NCBI GenBank assembly: GCA_965198325.1
Contig: CBDAPE010000019.1
Location: 248,001 to 312,000 of the forward strand
From: CBDAPE01 sp965198325
GTDB lineage: Bacteria > Pseudomonadota > Alphaproteobacteria > UBA828 > JAPUJA01
Length of the DNA: 64,000 nucleotides
Direction: 5' to 3'
Part shown: positions 49,756 to 59,047 of the stretch, piece after piece
How the letters are laid out: every line of letters begins with the position of its first letter
Numbering within the stretch: position 1 is the first letter of the stretch
The notes under the pieces: generated by a model
What the model was told of the DNA's origin: nothing
Database searches by the model: none
The model's input: the letters and a program-made list of their open reading frames with translations, nothing else
Translations under genes and position numbers: made by a program

Positions 49756-51459
49756 ATGAACCGATATCGGGAACTGGTCGAAAGCTGGCGCGAAGGTGTC
49801 ATCCCTCCCGACTCCGAACCAGCAAGACTGCAACCGACAAAGACTGTTCCGACGTTGCCCCACGATGGCGAAAGTCGCCAAGTGCTTTCGTCGGCGCTTG
49901 TCGACTCGCTGCTTGACAGTGCGCAACCGATGTGTGTCTGTGACGCAGCGGGCGAGTTGGTTTTTGCCAACACCCCCTACCACAATCTGCTGGTGCTTTC
50001 TGCGCGGGGCACCCCGCCTGCCGAATCACAGCCGATCGCCGGTCACGAAGTATTCCAGGCGGAGTTGGCACAGACGCGCCGCCCAATTGAGCGGACCCAT
50101 CACCTGGTAATCGGCAACACGAAACGCCATTACAGCTCTCGTCATATCCCCTTGGCCGATCGCGAAGGAGAGTTTGCGGGAACTTACGGACTCTACACAG
50201 ATGTTACCGAAACGCAGGCTGCTGAGCGGCAAAAAGTCAGGATCCTCGAGCATTCGGATTTGCTGATTCGTTCGATATCCGACTGGATATGGAAAACCGA
50301 TACAGAGCTTGCCCTCACCGAGATTTCCCGAGGCATCAGCGGAATTACCGGACTGCCGCCCAAGCTGCTCAAGGGCATCAGCCTACTCGAACTGGGAAAC
50401 TTGGAGGCGTCGGAAAGCAGCGGGGTCACACCCCAAGATTTGTTCAGGCGCCGGGCTCCGTTCCGGAATCTCCCCTACAGACTGATCGATACGCAGGGGC
50501 GCGAACGATATTTCCGACTCAGCGGGATGCCGGTTTTCGATGACGTAGATCACCGCTTCACCGGTTATCACGGGACAGCAACAGAGGTGACGACGCAGGT
50601 TGAAGCCGAGGAAGAAGCCAAGGCATCACGGGTTGAACTCGAGCAGACCATGAGAGCCCTGGTCGAGCGTAACCGGGAGCTGGGCGTCGCTAATGAGAGC
50701 GCCATTGCCGCTACCCAGTCGAAGAGCAAATTCCTCGCCATGAAGAGCCATGAGCTACGCACGCCGCTCAATGCGATCATCGGCTTTTCCGAGCTATCGG
50801 CGATGAAGATGTTCGGAGAACTCGATGAGCCCTATCTCGGGTACAGCAAGGACATTCTTGCCGCAGCGAAGCACCTTCTCGGCGTAATCAACGACGTGTT
50901 GGATGTCGCCAAGATTGAAAGCGATGCGCTGACCGTGGTCTCAGAGCCAGTCGCTTTGAGTGGCGTTCTCGCGGACGCCAAATTCTTCGTGGCACTGCAG
51001 AGCGAAAAACGCAACATCGACATCAGCGCCGTGTCCACCGATAGCGACATTACCCTGATTGGCGATCCGGTGCGCTTGCGACAAGTCATGATCAACCTTC
51101 TTGGAAACGCGGTGAAATTTACGGAGCCGGGCGGCCAGGTCGGAGTGTCGATCGATCGTAAAGTTGTAAGAATGGCCGACATAACAGTCTGGGATACAGG
51201 CGTGGGCATCCCGGCCGACAAGCTGGATCAAGTGTTCGAGAGCTTTCAACAGGTGGGCCAGGATATAGAGCATCGGCCTCACGAGGGCACCGGACTCGGT
51301 CTAACGATTTCGCGTCACTTGGTTCATCTGATGGGCGGCGAGATTTTGCTCGAGAGCGAAGTGGATAAAGGTTCGCAATTTACCGTTCGCCTTCCGCTCA
51401 ACGACGAAGACGCTTCAAGCAGCGCGAGCGTCGCCGCGAAGTCGGACGGATCGGATTAG
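49756..51459 (+). CDS. PAS-domain sensor histidine kinase (soluble)
   Basis: 567 residues without membrane helices. PAS-like domain 1 about 50-160 (AQPMCVCDAAGELVFANTPY, ADREGEFAGTYGLYTDVTE), PAS-like domain 2 about 170-290 (SDWIWKTDTELALTEISRGI, DVDHRFTGYHGTATEVT), coiled coil, then HisKA with His332 in MKSHELRTPLNAIIGFSEL. ATPase motifs: MINLLGNAVKFTEPG (N box), WDTGVGIPADKLDQVFESFQ (G1/F), HEGTGLGLTISRHLVHLMGG (G2). No receiver in the protein; the response regulator at 53538-55271 lies 2 kb away on the other strand and may be its partner. Signal unknown; cytoplasmic sensor. Confidence 0.9.
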   Translation: MNRYRELVESWREGVIPPDSEPARLQPTKTVPTLPHDGESRQVLSSALVDSLLDSAQPMCVCDAAGELVFANTPYHNLLVLSARGTPPAESQPIAGHEVFQAELAQTRRPIERTHHLVIGNTKRHYSSRHIPLADREGEFAGTYGLYTDVTETQAAERQKVRILEHSDLLIRSISDWIWKTDTELALTEISRGISGITGLPPKLLKGISLLELGNLEASESSGVTPQDLFRRRAPFRNLPYRLIDTQGRERYFRLSGMPVFDDVDHRFTGYHGTATEVTTQVEAEEEAKASRVELEQTMRALVERNRELGVANESAIAATQSKSKFLAMKSHELRTPLNAIIGFSELSAMKMFGELDEPYLGYSKDILAAAKHLLGVINDVLDVAKIESDALTVVSEPVALSGVLADAKFFVALQSEKRNIDISAVSTDSDITLIGDPVRLRQVMINLLGNAVKFTEPGGQVGVSIDRKVVRMADITVWDTGVGIPADKLDQVFESFQQVGQDIEHRPHEGTGLGLTISRHLVHLMGGEILLESEVDKGSQFTVRLPLNDEDASSSASVAAKSDGSD

Positions 51460-51554
51460 CGCTAAATTTGGCGGCTAAATCGGGGGCAAGTCCCCAGTGA
51501 ATGAAGGGACGAAATTCGTGACCCGTCATAGTATATGTTGTCTGAAAGCGGTGA

Positions 51555-51580
51555 GTCGCCGAAGGCGTGACTTCGGCGAC
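51555..51580. promoter_or_regulatory. 10-bp perfect hairpin in the moaA leader
   Basis: GTCGCCGAAG (51555-51564), loop GCGTGA, CTTCGGCGAC (51571-51580), 35 bases upstream of moaA. An upstream GGGG/CCCC hairpin (about 51482-51495) is also present. No T-run follows, so a leader control structure rather than a terminator; I could not match the Moco riboswitch consensus. Confidence 0.4.
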
Positions 51581-51615
51581 GACGCGCAGAGAAGAGCTGG
51601 AATAGAAGCCTCGCC

Positions 51616-52605
51616 ATGATCGATCCCTTCGGGCGCCAAGTAACCTATCTTCGTGTCTCGGTAACGGACCGCTGCGACTTTCGATGTGTCTACTGCATGG
51701 CGGAAAGCATGACGTTCCTGCCCAAGGCCGAGCTTTTGACGTTGGAAGAGCTCGACAGGGTCTGCAGTGTGTTCGTCGGACTTGGCGTAAGAAAATTGCG
51801 GATTACGGGCGGCGAACCGCTCGTGCGGCGGAACGTTATGAGCCTGTTCCATTCCTTGGGGCGCCACCTCCAGACCGGCGCGCTTGATGAACTCACCCTT
51901 ACGACAAATGGCAGCCAACTGTCGCGATTTGCCGATGAGCTCTACGATTGCGGAATAAGACGTATCAACGTGTCTCTCGATACGCTTGACCCGAACAAGT
52001 TTCAACGCATTACGCGGTGGGGTAAATTCGGCAAAGTCATGTCTGGAATTGAGGCCGCAAAAAAAGCGGGTCTCGCCGTCAAGATCAACACCGTGGCGCT
52101 CAAAGGTGTCAACGAAACCGAAATCGATGAGTTAGTACGCTGGTGCGGCGAACTCAGTCTCGACCTGACTCTGATTGAAACGATGCCCCTTGGCGAGATC
52201 GATGAATATCGTTCTGACCAGTACCTTCCGCTATCTCTCGTCCGCACGCGTCTCCAGAAAAACTGGACACTCGACGAAATCGACTATTACACGGGCGGAC
52301 CCGCCCGTTATGTACAGGTTCGCGAAACGGGTCGACGACTCGGATTTATTACGCCACTGACCCACAATTTCTGCGAATCCTGCAACCGCGTCCGATTGAC
52401 CTGCACCGGCACCCTCTATATGTGTCTCGGCCAAGAAGACTCAGCGGAGCTGCGCCGCGCCGTACGTGAAAGCGAGGATAATTTGCCGCTGATCGCCGCG
52501 ATAGAAGAAGCGATCGGCCGCAAACCCAAGGGCCACGACTTCGTAATTGACCGGACGCGCAACAGCCCGGCTGTATCCCGTCACATGAGTGTCACTGGCG
52601 GCTGA
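51616..52605 (+). CDS. moaA: GTP 3',8-cyclase
   Basis: 329 residues. Radical-SAM cluster C20/C24/C27 in DRCDFRCVYCMAE; LRITGGEPLVRRNV and TLTTNGSQLSRFADEL follow. The second [4Fe-4S] cluster is C253/C256/C270 in NFCESCNRVRLTCTGTLYMC. MoaA makes the first intermediate of molybdopterin from GTP. With mobA and fdhD nearby it supports local cofactor supply for formate dehydrogenase. moaC is not adjacent. The C-terminus keeps the expected RxxGG-like MSVTGG. Confidence 0.95.
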   Translation: MIDPFGRQVTYLRVSVTDRCDFRCVYCMAESMTFLPKAELLTLEELDRVCSVFVGLGVRKLRITGGEPLVRRNVMSLFHSLGRHLQTGALDELTLTTNGSQLSRFADELYDCGIRRINVSLDTLDPNKFQRITRWGKFGKVMSGIEAAKKAGLAVKINTVALKGVNETEIDELVRWCGELSLDLTLIETMPLGEIDEYRSDQYLPLSLVRTRLQKNWTLDEIDYYTGGPARYVQVRETGRRLGFITPLTHNFCESCNRVRLTCTGTLYMCLGQEDSAELRRAVRESEDNLPLIAAIEEAIGRKPKGHDFVIDRTRNSPAVSRHMSVTGG

Positions 52606-52723
52606 GGCTGTTTTCCTCCTCTCCCGGTTTCTGGGCCGCATAGGCTCTCTGACGGAGAATCGAGGAAAAGCTATACTGGCTGGCGATCGGTCGTTTGCGA
52701 ACGACCGCAGGGGGAATGGACGA

Positions 52724-53491
52724 ATGGCCTACGAAAAGATCGGCTTTGTCGGGAGTGGTTCGCCGCGTGCCCAAGAAGCGCTGTCGGATCTGAAAGCGCG
52801 CTACGCCCATGTCGACCCTGAGCACGCGGACGTTATCGTCGCTCTCGGCGGCGACGGGTTCATGCTTGAATCTTTACATCGCTACATGACGGTAGGCGTA
52901 CCCATCTACGGGATGAACCAGGGCTCGGTCGGATTCCTGATGAACGAATATCGGGAGGTCGATCTCGTGGAGCGCCTCGGGTCCACGAATGCGGCCGATC
53001 TGCGTCCTCTCACGATGGCTGCGGAAGCCGTCGATGGAAGCCGCCACGAGGGGATCGCGATTAATGAAGTCTCGCTGCTGCGTGAAACTCGCCAGGCAGC
53101 GAAGATCCTGATCAAGGTCGATGAAAAAATTCGGATTCCCGAATTGATCTGCGATGGCGTGCTGGTTGCAACCGCTGCGGGTAGCACGGCCTACAACTTT
53201 TCAGCTCACGGCCCGATTGTGCCGCTACGTGCCGAAGTGCTCTGCCTTACACCGATCAGTGCCTTTCGTCCCCGCCGCTGGCGGGGCGCGTTACTGCCTC
53301 AGACAGCCCGCGTCCGCTTTGAAATTCTGGAAAGCCGCAAGCGCCCGGTCAGCGCGGTCGCCGACTTTACCGAGGTTCGCGATGTCGTATCGGTCGAGAT
53401 CCTGCAAGACCAAGCAACTGACGTGACCATTCTTTTCGATCCGGAACACGATCTCGAAGAGCGCATCCTCTCGGAGCAGTTCGCCCCGTGA
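52724..53491 (+). CDS. nadK: NAD kinase
   Basis: 255 residues from the ATG at 52724 (MAYEKIGFVGSGSPRAQEAL), preceded by AGGGGGA; the longer frame upstream overlaps the moaA end and is not family-like. Catalytic GGDG lies in IVALGGDGFMLESLH (about 46-60). NQGSVGFLMNEY (about 66-77) and the NE/D motif region INEVSLLRETRQAAK follow. DGVLVATAAGSTAYNFSAHGPIVPL is the NAD-binding diphosphate loop. Makes NADP+ from NAD+ and ATP. It lies behind moaA by 118 bases; co-expression possible. Confidence 0.93.
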   Translation: MAYEKIGFVGSGSPRAQEALSDLKARYAHVDPEHADVIVALGGDGFMLESLHRYMTVGVPIYGMNQGSVGFLMNEYREVDLVERLGSTNAADLRPLTMAAEAVDGSRHEGIAINEVSLLRETRQAAKILIKVDEKIRIPELICDGVLVATAAGSTAYNFSAHGPIVPLRAEVLCLTPISAFRPRRWRGALLPQTARVRFEILESRKRPVSAVADFTEVRDVVSVEILQDQATDVTILFDPEHDLEERILSEQFAP

Positions 53492-53537
53492 ATTGAAGCG
53501 AAACTAGAGTCGGTCTCCGGCGGCTCGAACCGCCCGC

Positions 53538-55271
53538 TTACAGGCGGGCTCGGCTTGCCAGCATCTTCTCCGCCTTCCAAGCCGACATTGGCGCGCCTGA
53601 CGCATAGCCCTGGACTTCGTCGCATTGACGCAAACGGAGGATCTTGAATTGCTCGTCGGTTTCGACCCCTTCGGCCAAAACCTTCAAGCCTAGCGAGTGG
53701 GCAAGCGAGATAACGGCCGTGACGATGGCACGGTCTTCCAAATCGTCCGCAACATGCATGATCAGCGATCGCTTCAGGATTAGCCGGTCGACCGGCATTT
53801 CCTTAACCATTTTCAGCGAGCGCTCCTGAATGCTGAAGTCATCGACGCAAAGCTCAACACCCTTAGCCTTGATCTTTCGGAGCTTCGTACTGGCCTCTTC
53901 GATATTGTTCGTGATCGCATCTTCGGAAACCAGCAATTCGAGAGTCTCCGGTTTAACCCCCGTATCCCGCAACGCTCCAATCACCTTATCGTCGAGTTGC
54001 GGGTCCTCGAATTGATGCCCAGCGAGGCGCACGGTCATTCGAACCGAAGGATAGCCTGCCTTTTGCCAAGCCGCATTCTGTTCGCACGCGGTCTGTAGGA
54101 TCCAATTTGCAATTTGGATGCTTATGCCCGCCTCGTCGGCAAGACCCATGAATCGTTCTGGTGCGACGAGTCCAAGTTCCGGGTGGCTCCAGTAGGGTAC
54201 GGCATCAAGTGACGAAATTCGCCCCGACTTCAAGTTCCGGCGCGGACGATAGCGGACCTCCAGTTCTTTCCCCTCCAGGGCGCGCCGCAACCCGCTCTGA
54301 CCAAGCAGGCGCTCCACAACCGCCGTGCTCATATCCTCGGTGAAGTACTGGTAGCGATTCGGCGCAAGATCGTGCGCCCAATGTACGGCCGCATCGGCGT
54401 TCTTGATCAGCGTCGCGGCGTCGCCACCATGGCTGGGGTAAAGGCTGATGCCAATATTTCCGGTTACGAAAATTTCGTGACCTTCTACTTGGAACGAGGC
54501 TATAAGGTCCTCGAAAACGCTTTCCGTTACTTCATCTGCTTCCTGGGGCATTCGGGCGCCCGCCACAATGAAGCCAAACTGTCCTCCACTCAGATGCGCG
54601 AGCTTAACGCCTCCCGCCGTCGCGACGCTGTCGGAAAGCCTGACAGCAACAGCCTTGAGAAGCTGATCGCCTATGCGATATCCCCAAGCTTCGTTGACCA
54701 GCTTGATGCCATCAAGATCGACGATCAACATGGCGAATGACCCGTCGGCAGCCTTGGCATCCTTGATCGCTAATTCCAGATATTCTTCGAATGCTTGCCG
54801 GTTGGGCAGATCGGTGACCGTACTGAACCGTTCCATACGTTTCAGCGTCTCTTCGGCCCGCACGAGTTCCGCCGTATATCGACGGGCCAGGATCTCGCGA
54901 CGCCCAAGCCTGGCGTTGACCGCAGAAATCAACTCGGGAACCGTAAACGGCTTGGTCAGGTAGTCGTCGGCACCCTGATCCATGCCCTGCCGCATGTTGC
55001 CACGGTCCGCCTTGGCGGTCAGGAAGATGAACGGAATCGCCGCCGTCTCGGGGTCCTTCTGCAGCTCGGCCAAGGTGCCGTAACCGTCAAGCCGGGGCAT
55101 CATCATGTCGCAAATGATCAGGTCGGGCTTGTGCTTCTGAGCGAGTTCGACGCCTTCCAGGCCATCGGGCGCTCCGATCGCGTCGAAGCCCTCGAAACCG
55201 AGTGCCGTGAGGATTTTATCGCGCACGGCCGGCGCGTCCTCAATGACCAAAATGCTTCTTGCGTCCGTCAT
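53538..55271 (-). CDS. Response regulator with degenerate GGDEF and EAL domains
   Basis: 577 residues. Receiver domain 1-125 with phospho-acceptor Asp55 (LIICDMMMPRLDG) and conserved Lys in YLTKPF. GGDEF-like domain about 145-310: the signature site reads LSGGQFGFI (228-232 SGGQF), so the GGDEF residues for diguanylate cyclase activity are missing. EAL-like domain about 325-575: the EAL site reads LDAVPYW (356-358 DAV), the usual Asn strand reads RLAGHQF, and the loop DDFGxGYSS reads DDFSIQERSL; EGVET is kept. Both enzyme activities are probably lost, leaving a phospho-controlled binding protein. It may pair with the PAS kinase at 49756. Confidence 0.9.
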   Translation of the reverse strand: MTDARSILVIEDAPAVRDKILTALGFEGFDAIGAPDGLEGVELAQKHKPDLIICDMMMPRLDGYGTLAELQKDPETAAIPFIFLTAKADRGNMRQGMDQGADDYLTKPFTVPELISAVNARLGRREILARRYTAELVRAEETLKRMERFSTVTDLPNRQAFEEYLELAIKDAKAADGSFAMLIVDLDGIKLVNEAWGYRIGDQLLKAVAVRLSDSVATAGGVKLAHLSGGQFGFIVAGARMPQEADEVTESVFEDLIASFQVEGHEIFVTGNIGISLYPSHGGDAATLIKNADAAVHWAHDLAPNRYQYFTEDMSTAVVERLLGQSGLRRALEGKELEVRYRPRRNLKSGRISSLDAVPYWSHPELGLVAPERFMGLADEAGISIQIANWILQTACEQNAAWQKAGYPSVRMTVRLAGHQFEDPQLDDKVIGALRDTGVKPETLELLVSEDAITNNIEEASTKLRKIKAKGVELCVDDFSIQERSLKMVKEMPVDRLILKRSLIMHVADDLEDRAIVTAVISLAHSLGLKVLAEGVETDEQFKILRLRQCDEVQGYASGAPMSAWKAEKMLASRARL

Positions 55272-55408
55272 GAACCGACAATAGTCCTTGGGTACGTCCT
55301 GACCAGGCGATCAGACGTCCTGACCAGGCGAGCATATCAAATAATCGGCGGCCACCGCAAAGCTCCATAGATCGATATGGTTAACAGCCGGACACGCCCA
55401 AGTGCGTG

Positions 55409-55738
55409 TCAAGGGTCGGCCGGGACGTCTAGTGCGTCACAGCTCTTTGCAATCGCGACAAGCGAGAATGGCGTGCCCCGCATACAGAACGAGATACCGC
55501 CAGACCGGCCCAGCAGACACACGCTATCGCCGGACTTAAACCCGTCCAAATCACCTAAAACGCTGTAGAGCACCCCATCCGCAGCGCGAAACGTTGGGCA
55601 TTCAACCCCCTCGCTCGTCAGTTGCCCTGCGATGCGGACCAGATCGGACTCCGTGCCGCCTGCGACCGCCACCTCGGACAAGCCCGTAAGCAACAGAAAT
55701 AAAGCCACCAATCGACCGATCAACACGCTGGGTAACAT
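55409..55738 (-). CDS. Small secreted DUF5818-like protein
   Basis: 109 residues from the ATG at 55738 (MLPSVLIGRLVALFLLLTGL), with signal peptide ending about AVAGG. The mature part IAGQLTSEGVECPTFRAADGVLYSVLGDLDGFKSGDSVCL, GRSGGISFCMRGTPFSLVAI is a small beta barrel with two conserved Cys positions, a pattern I associate with DUF5818. Role unknown; periplasmic or secreted. The chosen start fits the signal peptide; the frame upstream is probably leader. Confidence 0.55.
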   Translation of the reverse strand: MLPSVLIGRLVALFLLLTGLSEVAVAGGTESDLVRIAGQLTSEGVECPTFRAADGVLYSVLGDLDGFKSGDSVCLLGRSGGISFCMRGTPFSLVAIAKSCDALDVPADP

Positions 55739-55775
55739 AGGTTTGAAATTAACATTTTCAATATTAGTCAATGGT

Positions 55776-56567
55776 TTAGGCGATAAATTTGCGAAGAGTA
55801 TCGAGCGTCGCATCGGGCTGCTCGATAATCATGAGATGGCCGGAATCCGGGATCGTCTCTATCGCTGCGTCCCTGAAATTCTTGCCCAACGCCCTGCCGG
55901 CTCTCGGTGGTGTCATTACGTCGCGGCCGCCGATCACCAACAATACGGGGCAACGCACCTTCGCGGCCGCCCTGGAGCCGTTCTTGTAGGCGGCACATGC
56001 TCCGAGATCTGCTGCCAAGAGGCCCTCGGCACCGCGCTCGAGCAATCGAATGCTTCCGCCCATCATCCAAAGGCCCGGACTGGGATGGCCGCCGATCTGG
56101 GCGCCCAGATGATGGCCCCACAGGGCCATGAGATCGAAGGCCTTGGGATCGCCTGAATCCGCGAGTTCGAGCAGGGCGGGGCTCACGGGTATCTCGCCTG
56201 CACCTCCGAGCAAAGCCAACTTCTCAACCCGTTTGGGCGCCTGAGCGGCCGCTTCGAGCGCGACGAGCGCGCCCATACTATGGCCCACAAGGATCGCTTG
56301 ATCGACGCCCTTGGCATCGAGCACCCGGAGCAACCAAGCGCCCATCGCTTCGATGCTGGTCAAGGCCGGTCCCTTGGACGCGCCATGACCAGGTAGATCG
56401 ATTGCGAGAACTGAATTGCCGTGATAAGCGAAATAGCGCGCCTGAAGCGCCCAGACGATGTGATACATCCCGGCCCCGTGCACGAAGACGACACACGGCT
56501 GCCCCTTCCTGAATGGTGCCCCGCCGGTTGCTGCGAAAGCCGGCTTGCCATCGACCCGGAGTTTCAT
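55776..56567 (-). CDS. Alpha/beta-hydrolase
   Basis: 263 residues. Oxyanion segment FVHGAGMYHIVWALQARYFA (about 29-48), DLPGHGASKGPAL, nucleophile Ser in LVGHSMGALVALE (about 92-104), late Asp in VIGGRDVMTPPRAG and His in PDSGHLMIIEQPDATL. A complete Ser-Asp-His triad is therefore visible. Substrate cannot be predicted; esterase or lactonase is likely. The start lies three bases after the stop of the sulfhydrylase gene, same strand, so they are one operon. Confidence 0.88.
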   Translation of the reverse strand: MKLRVDGKPAFAATGGAPFRKGQPCVVFVHGAGMYHIVWALQARYFAYHGNSVLAIDLPGHGASKGPALTSIEAMGAWLLRVLDAKGVDQAILVGHSMGALVALEAAAQAPKRVEKLALLGGAGEIPVSPALLELADSGDPKAFDLMALWGHHLGAQIGGHPSPGLWMMGGSIRLLERGAEGLLAADLGACAAYKNGSRAAAKVRCPVLLVIGGRDVMTPPRAGRALGKNFRDAAIETIPDSGHLMIIEQPDATLDTLRKFIA

Positions 56568-56570
56568 GAC

Positions 56571-57866
56571 TCAGCCCTTCTGGGCGGCGCGCAGCGCCTG
56601 ATCGAGATCCCCGATAAGATCATCGGCATCTTCCAATCCGATCGAGAGCCGGACCAGGTCTTCGCCGATCCCCGCCTGCTTGAGTGCCGCGCTATCGAGC
56701 TGCTGATGGGTCGTGCTCGCCGGGTGGATCACCAGGGATTTTGCATCGCCAACATTCGCCAGGTGCGAGAACAGTTTGACCTTTTCGATGAAGCGGGCCC
56801 CCGCCTTCCTCCCGCCCTTGATCCCGAAGGAAAATATCGCGCCGGCGCCGCGCGGCAGAAGCTGCCTCGCGAGCTCGCGGTCCGGATGATCCGGCAGTTC
56901 GGGATAGGTCACCCACGTCACCGCCTCGGATTTGCTCAAGAACTCGATAACCTTGCGCGTGTTTTCCACATGGCGCGCCATGCGAACCGGCAAGGTCTCG
57001 ACGCCCTGCAGAATGTAGAACGCGTTCGTTGGGCTCATGCAGGCGCCGAAATCGCGCAACCCTTCTGCGCGCGCGCGCATGATGAAGGCCTGGGGCCCGA
57101 ATTCCTCGGCGAAGTCGAGCCCGTGATAGCCGGCATAGGGCTCGGTAAGGCTAGGAAACTTGCCCGACGCATCCCAGTCGAAGGTGCCACCATCTACCAG
57201 CACGCCGCCGATCGCCACGCCGTGTCCGCCCAAGAATTTGGTCACCGAATGCATCACGATGTCCGCGCCATATTCGAATGGACGGCAGAGATAGGGCGTC
57301 GCGAAGGTCGAATCGATCATCAAGGGGAGGCCGGCGTCGTGTGCCACCGCCGCGACGGCCGGAATGTCGAGCACCTCGAGCCCCGGATTGCCGAGCGTCT
57401 CGGCAAACAGCAAACGCGTCTCCGGTCGGATCGCCCGGCGGAACGCATCGGGCTCGCGCGGATTCACGAAGCTCGTCTCGATACCGAAACGCGGCAGCGT
57501 GTGGGAGAACAGATTATGGGTCCCGCCATAGATCGAGCCCGACGAAACGATATGCCCGCCCGCCCCCATCAGGGTCGCGATACCGAGGTGGCAGGCCGCC
57601 TGGCCACTCGCGGTGCAGACCGCGCCGACGCCGCCCTCGAGTGCCGAAACCCGCTCTTCCAGAACCGCCACCGTCGGGTTCGAGATCCGCGAGTAGATAT
57701 GCCCCGCGCGCTCGAGATTGAACAGCGACGCGGCGTGGTCGACGTCGCGAAATACATAGGACGTGGTCTGATAAATCGGCACGGCCCGCGCCCCCGTCAC
57801 CGGGTCGGGATGTTGACCCGCGTGCAGGCTCAGGGTATCGAACTTGAGGAATTTCGGATCTGCCAT
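56571..57866 (-). CDS. metY: O-acetylhomoserine aminocarboxypropyltransferase (sulfhydrylase)
   Basis: 431 residues, the length of MetY/Met17 rather than the shorter MetZ. TLSLHAGQHPDPVTGARAVPIYQTTSYVF is the family N-terminus; the PLP lysine is K210 in MHSVTKFLGGHG. It forms homocysteine from O-acetylhomoserine and sulfide, a step in methionine synthesis, and can use other thiols or selenide. GAGGGAGAG lies upstream of the ATG. It faces the HD-protein gene divergently across 222 bases; I looked for but did not see a SAM-II riboswitch there. Confidence 0.93.
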   Translation of the reverse strand: MADPKFLKFDTLSLHAGQHPDPVTGARAVPIYQTTSYVFRDVDHAASLFNLERAGHIYSRISNPTVAVLEERVSALEGGVGAVCTASGQAACHLGIATLMGAGGHIVSSGSIYGGTHNLFSHTLPRFGIETSFVNPREPDAFRRAIRPETRLLFAETLGNPGLEVLDIPAVAAVAHDAGLPLMIDSTFATPYLCRPFEYGADIVMHSVTKFLGGHGVAIGGVLVDGGTFDWDASGKFPSLTEPYAGYHGLDFAEEFGPQAFIMRARAEGLRDFGACMSPTNAFYILQGVETLPVRMARHVENTRKVIEFLSKSEAVTWVTYPELPDHPDRELARQLLPRGAGAIFSFGIKGGRKAGARFIEKVKLFSHLANVGDAKSLVIHPASTTHQQLDSAALKQAGIGEDLVRLSIGLEDADDLIGDLDQALRAAQKG

Positions 57867-58088
57867 CGGCGTGCGCTCTCCCTCGCCCGTCCATCTGTGT
57901 TGGGACGTTCGCGGCAGAGTATCAGAGCCCCTGGACGCTCACAATTCGCCAGACGCCGCTCTCTCGTTACCATCAAGTTTATGACCACGGTCACAGTTCC
58001 CCCGGATGGATGAGCCTATTTTTTCCGCAAAGTCGAACCGAATATCCCTTATGATCATTCTTTTCGCGGACTAGGAGCGAGTTCAACG

Positions 58089-58976
58089 ATGTTCAACACC
58101 GCCGACGTCGTCATCAACGCCTTCACTGACCATCTGGCCAATACCTATCGCCAGACCTACAGCAACCTGGAGCCCAGCTATCCCGGCATCATCGCCTTTG
58201 TGGAGCGTATGGCACTGGAAAACATCGCCAACAGTGACTCGCCCTATCACGACATGAATCACACGGTAATGGTCACTGCGGTCGGACAGGAAATCCTTCG
58301 TGGCCGGCATCTGCGGGAAGGCGGCGTCACGCCGAGTGACTGGTTGCACTACATCATCTCGCTGCTCTGCCACGATATCGGCTATGTCCGCGGCGTGCTC
58401 AAGGACGACAGGCGCAACAGCTACGTCATCAACGAAAGCGGCGAGACCGTCAGCCTTCCCGCCGGTGCAACGGATGCCTCACTCACCCCGTATCACGTGG
58501 AGCGCGGCAAGATGTTCGTCTACGAGCGGCTTGGCGGTCGCAAGCTCGACGATGCGCAGGAAATTGATTCCAACATCGTGGTCCGCAATCTTGAGCACAC
58601 GCGCTTTCCGGTCCCCGAGGAGTCCGACTACAGAGAGACCACTGATTATCCAGGTCTGGTGCGTGCCGCCGACCTGATCGGGCAGATGGCGGATCCCAAC
58701 TACATGCGCAAGATTTCCGCTCTCTTCCGCGAGTTCCAGGAAACTGGCGCCGCAGAAGCTCTCGGATACGAGAACGCCGCAGATCTTCGCGCAGCCTATC
58801 CGCGCTTCTATTGGAAAGTCGTCGCACCATACATCCAGGAAGCCCTGCGCTATCTTCGCATCACGCAGGAGGGCAAGCAGTGGATCGCCAGTCTGTATGC
58901 TCAGGTGTTCGCCGAAGAACACGACATGCCGGGTTTTGGCCCCGAACTGGGGCAGGACGAGCTGACGGCATCCTGA
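58089..58976 (+). CDS. HD-domain protein (Npun_R2479-like, putative phosphohydrolase)
   Basis: 295 residues. SPYHDMNHTVMVTAVGQEI (about 51-69) gives the first His set and SLLCHDIGYVRGVLKDD (about 95-111) the HD pair, followed by ERGKMFVYERLGG and NLEHTRFPVPEES with more His/Asp. The pattern is that of the HD-family metal-dependent phosphohydrolases; the protein has no added nuclease or GAF domain. TAGGAGCGAG lies upstream of the ATG. Substrate unknown. It precedes the selD fusion gene by 71 bases on the same strand. Confidence 0.8.
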   Translation: MFNTADVVINAFTDHLANTYRQTYSNLEPSYPGIIAFVERMALENIANSDSPYHDMNHTVMVTAVGQEILRGRHLREGGVTPSDWLHYIISLLCHDIGYVRGVLKDDRRNSYVINESGETVSLPAGATDASLTPYHVERGKMFVYERLGGRKLDDAQEIDSNIVVRNLEHTRFPVPEESDYRETTDYPGLVRAADLIGQMADPNYMRKISALFREFQETGAAEALGYENAADLRAAYPRFYWKVVAPYIQEALRYLRITQEGKQWIASLYAQVFAEEHDMPGFGPELGQDELTAS

Positions 58977-59047
58977 GCGCTGCCGCGGGCGACCGATCTC
59001 GTTCGACGGCGCGCCGGTAACTGCAGCATTGGAAAGCTAGAAACCCC

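Noticed and set aside
56421..58013. 530-codon plus-strand frame
   Set aside because: Antisense to metY and the alpha/beta-hydrolase gene, both firmly identified.
57867..58088. Possible SAM-II riboswitch upstream of metY
   Set aside because: The leader lacks the conserved SAM-II blocks by eye.
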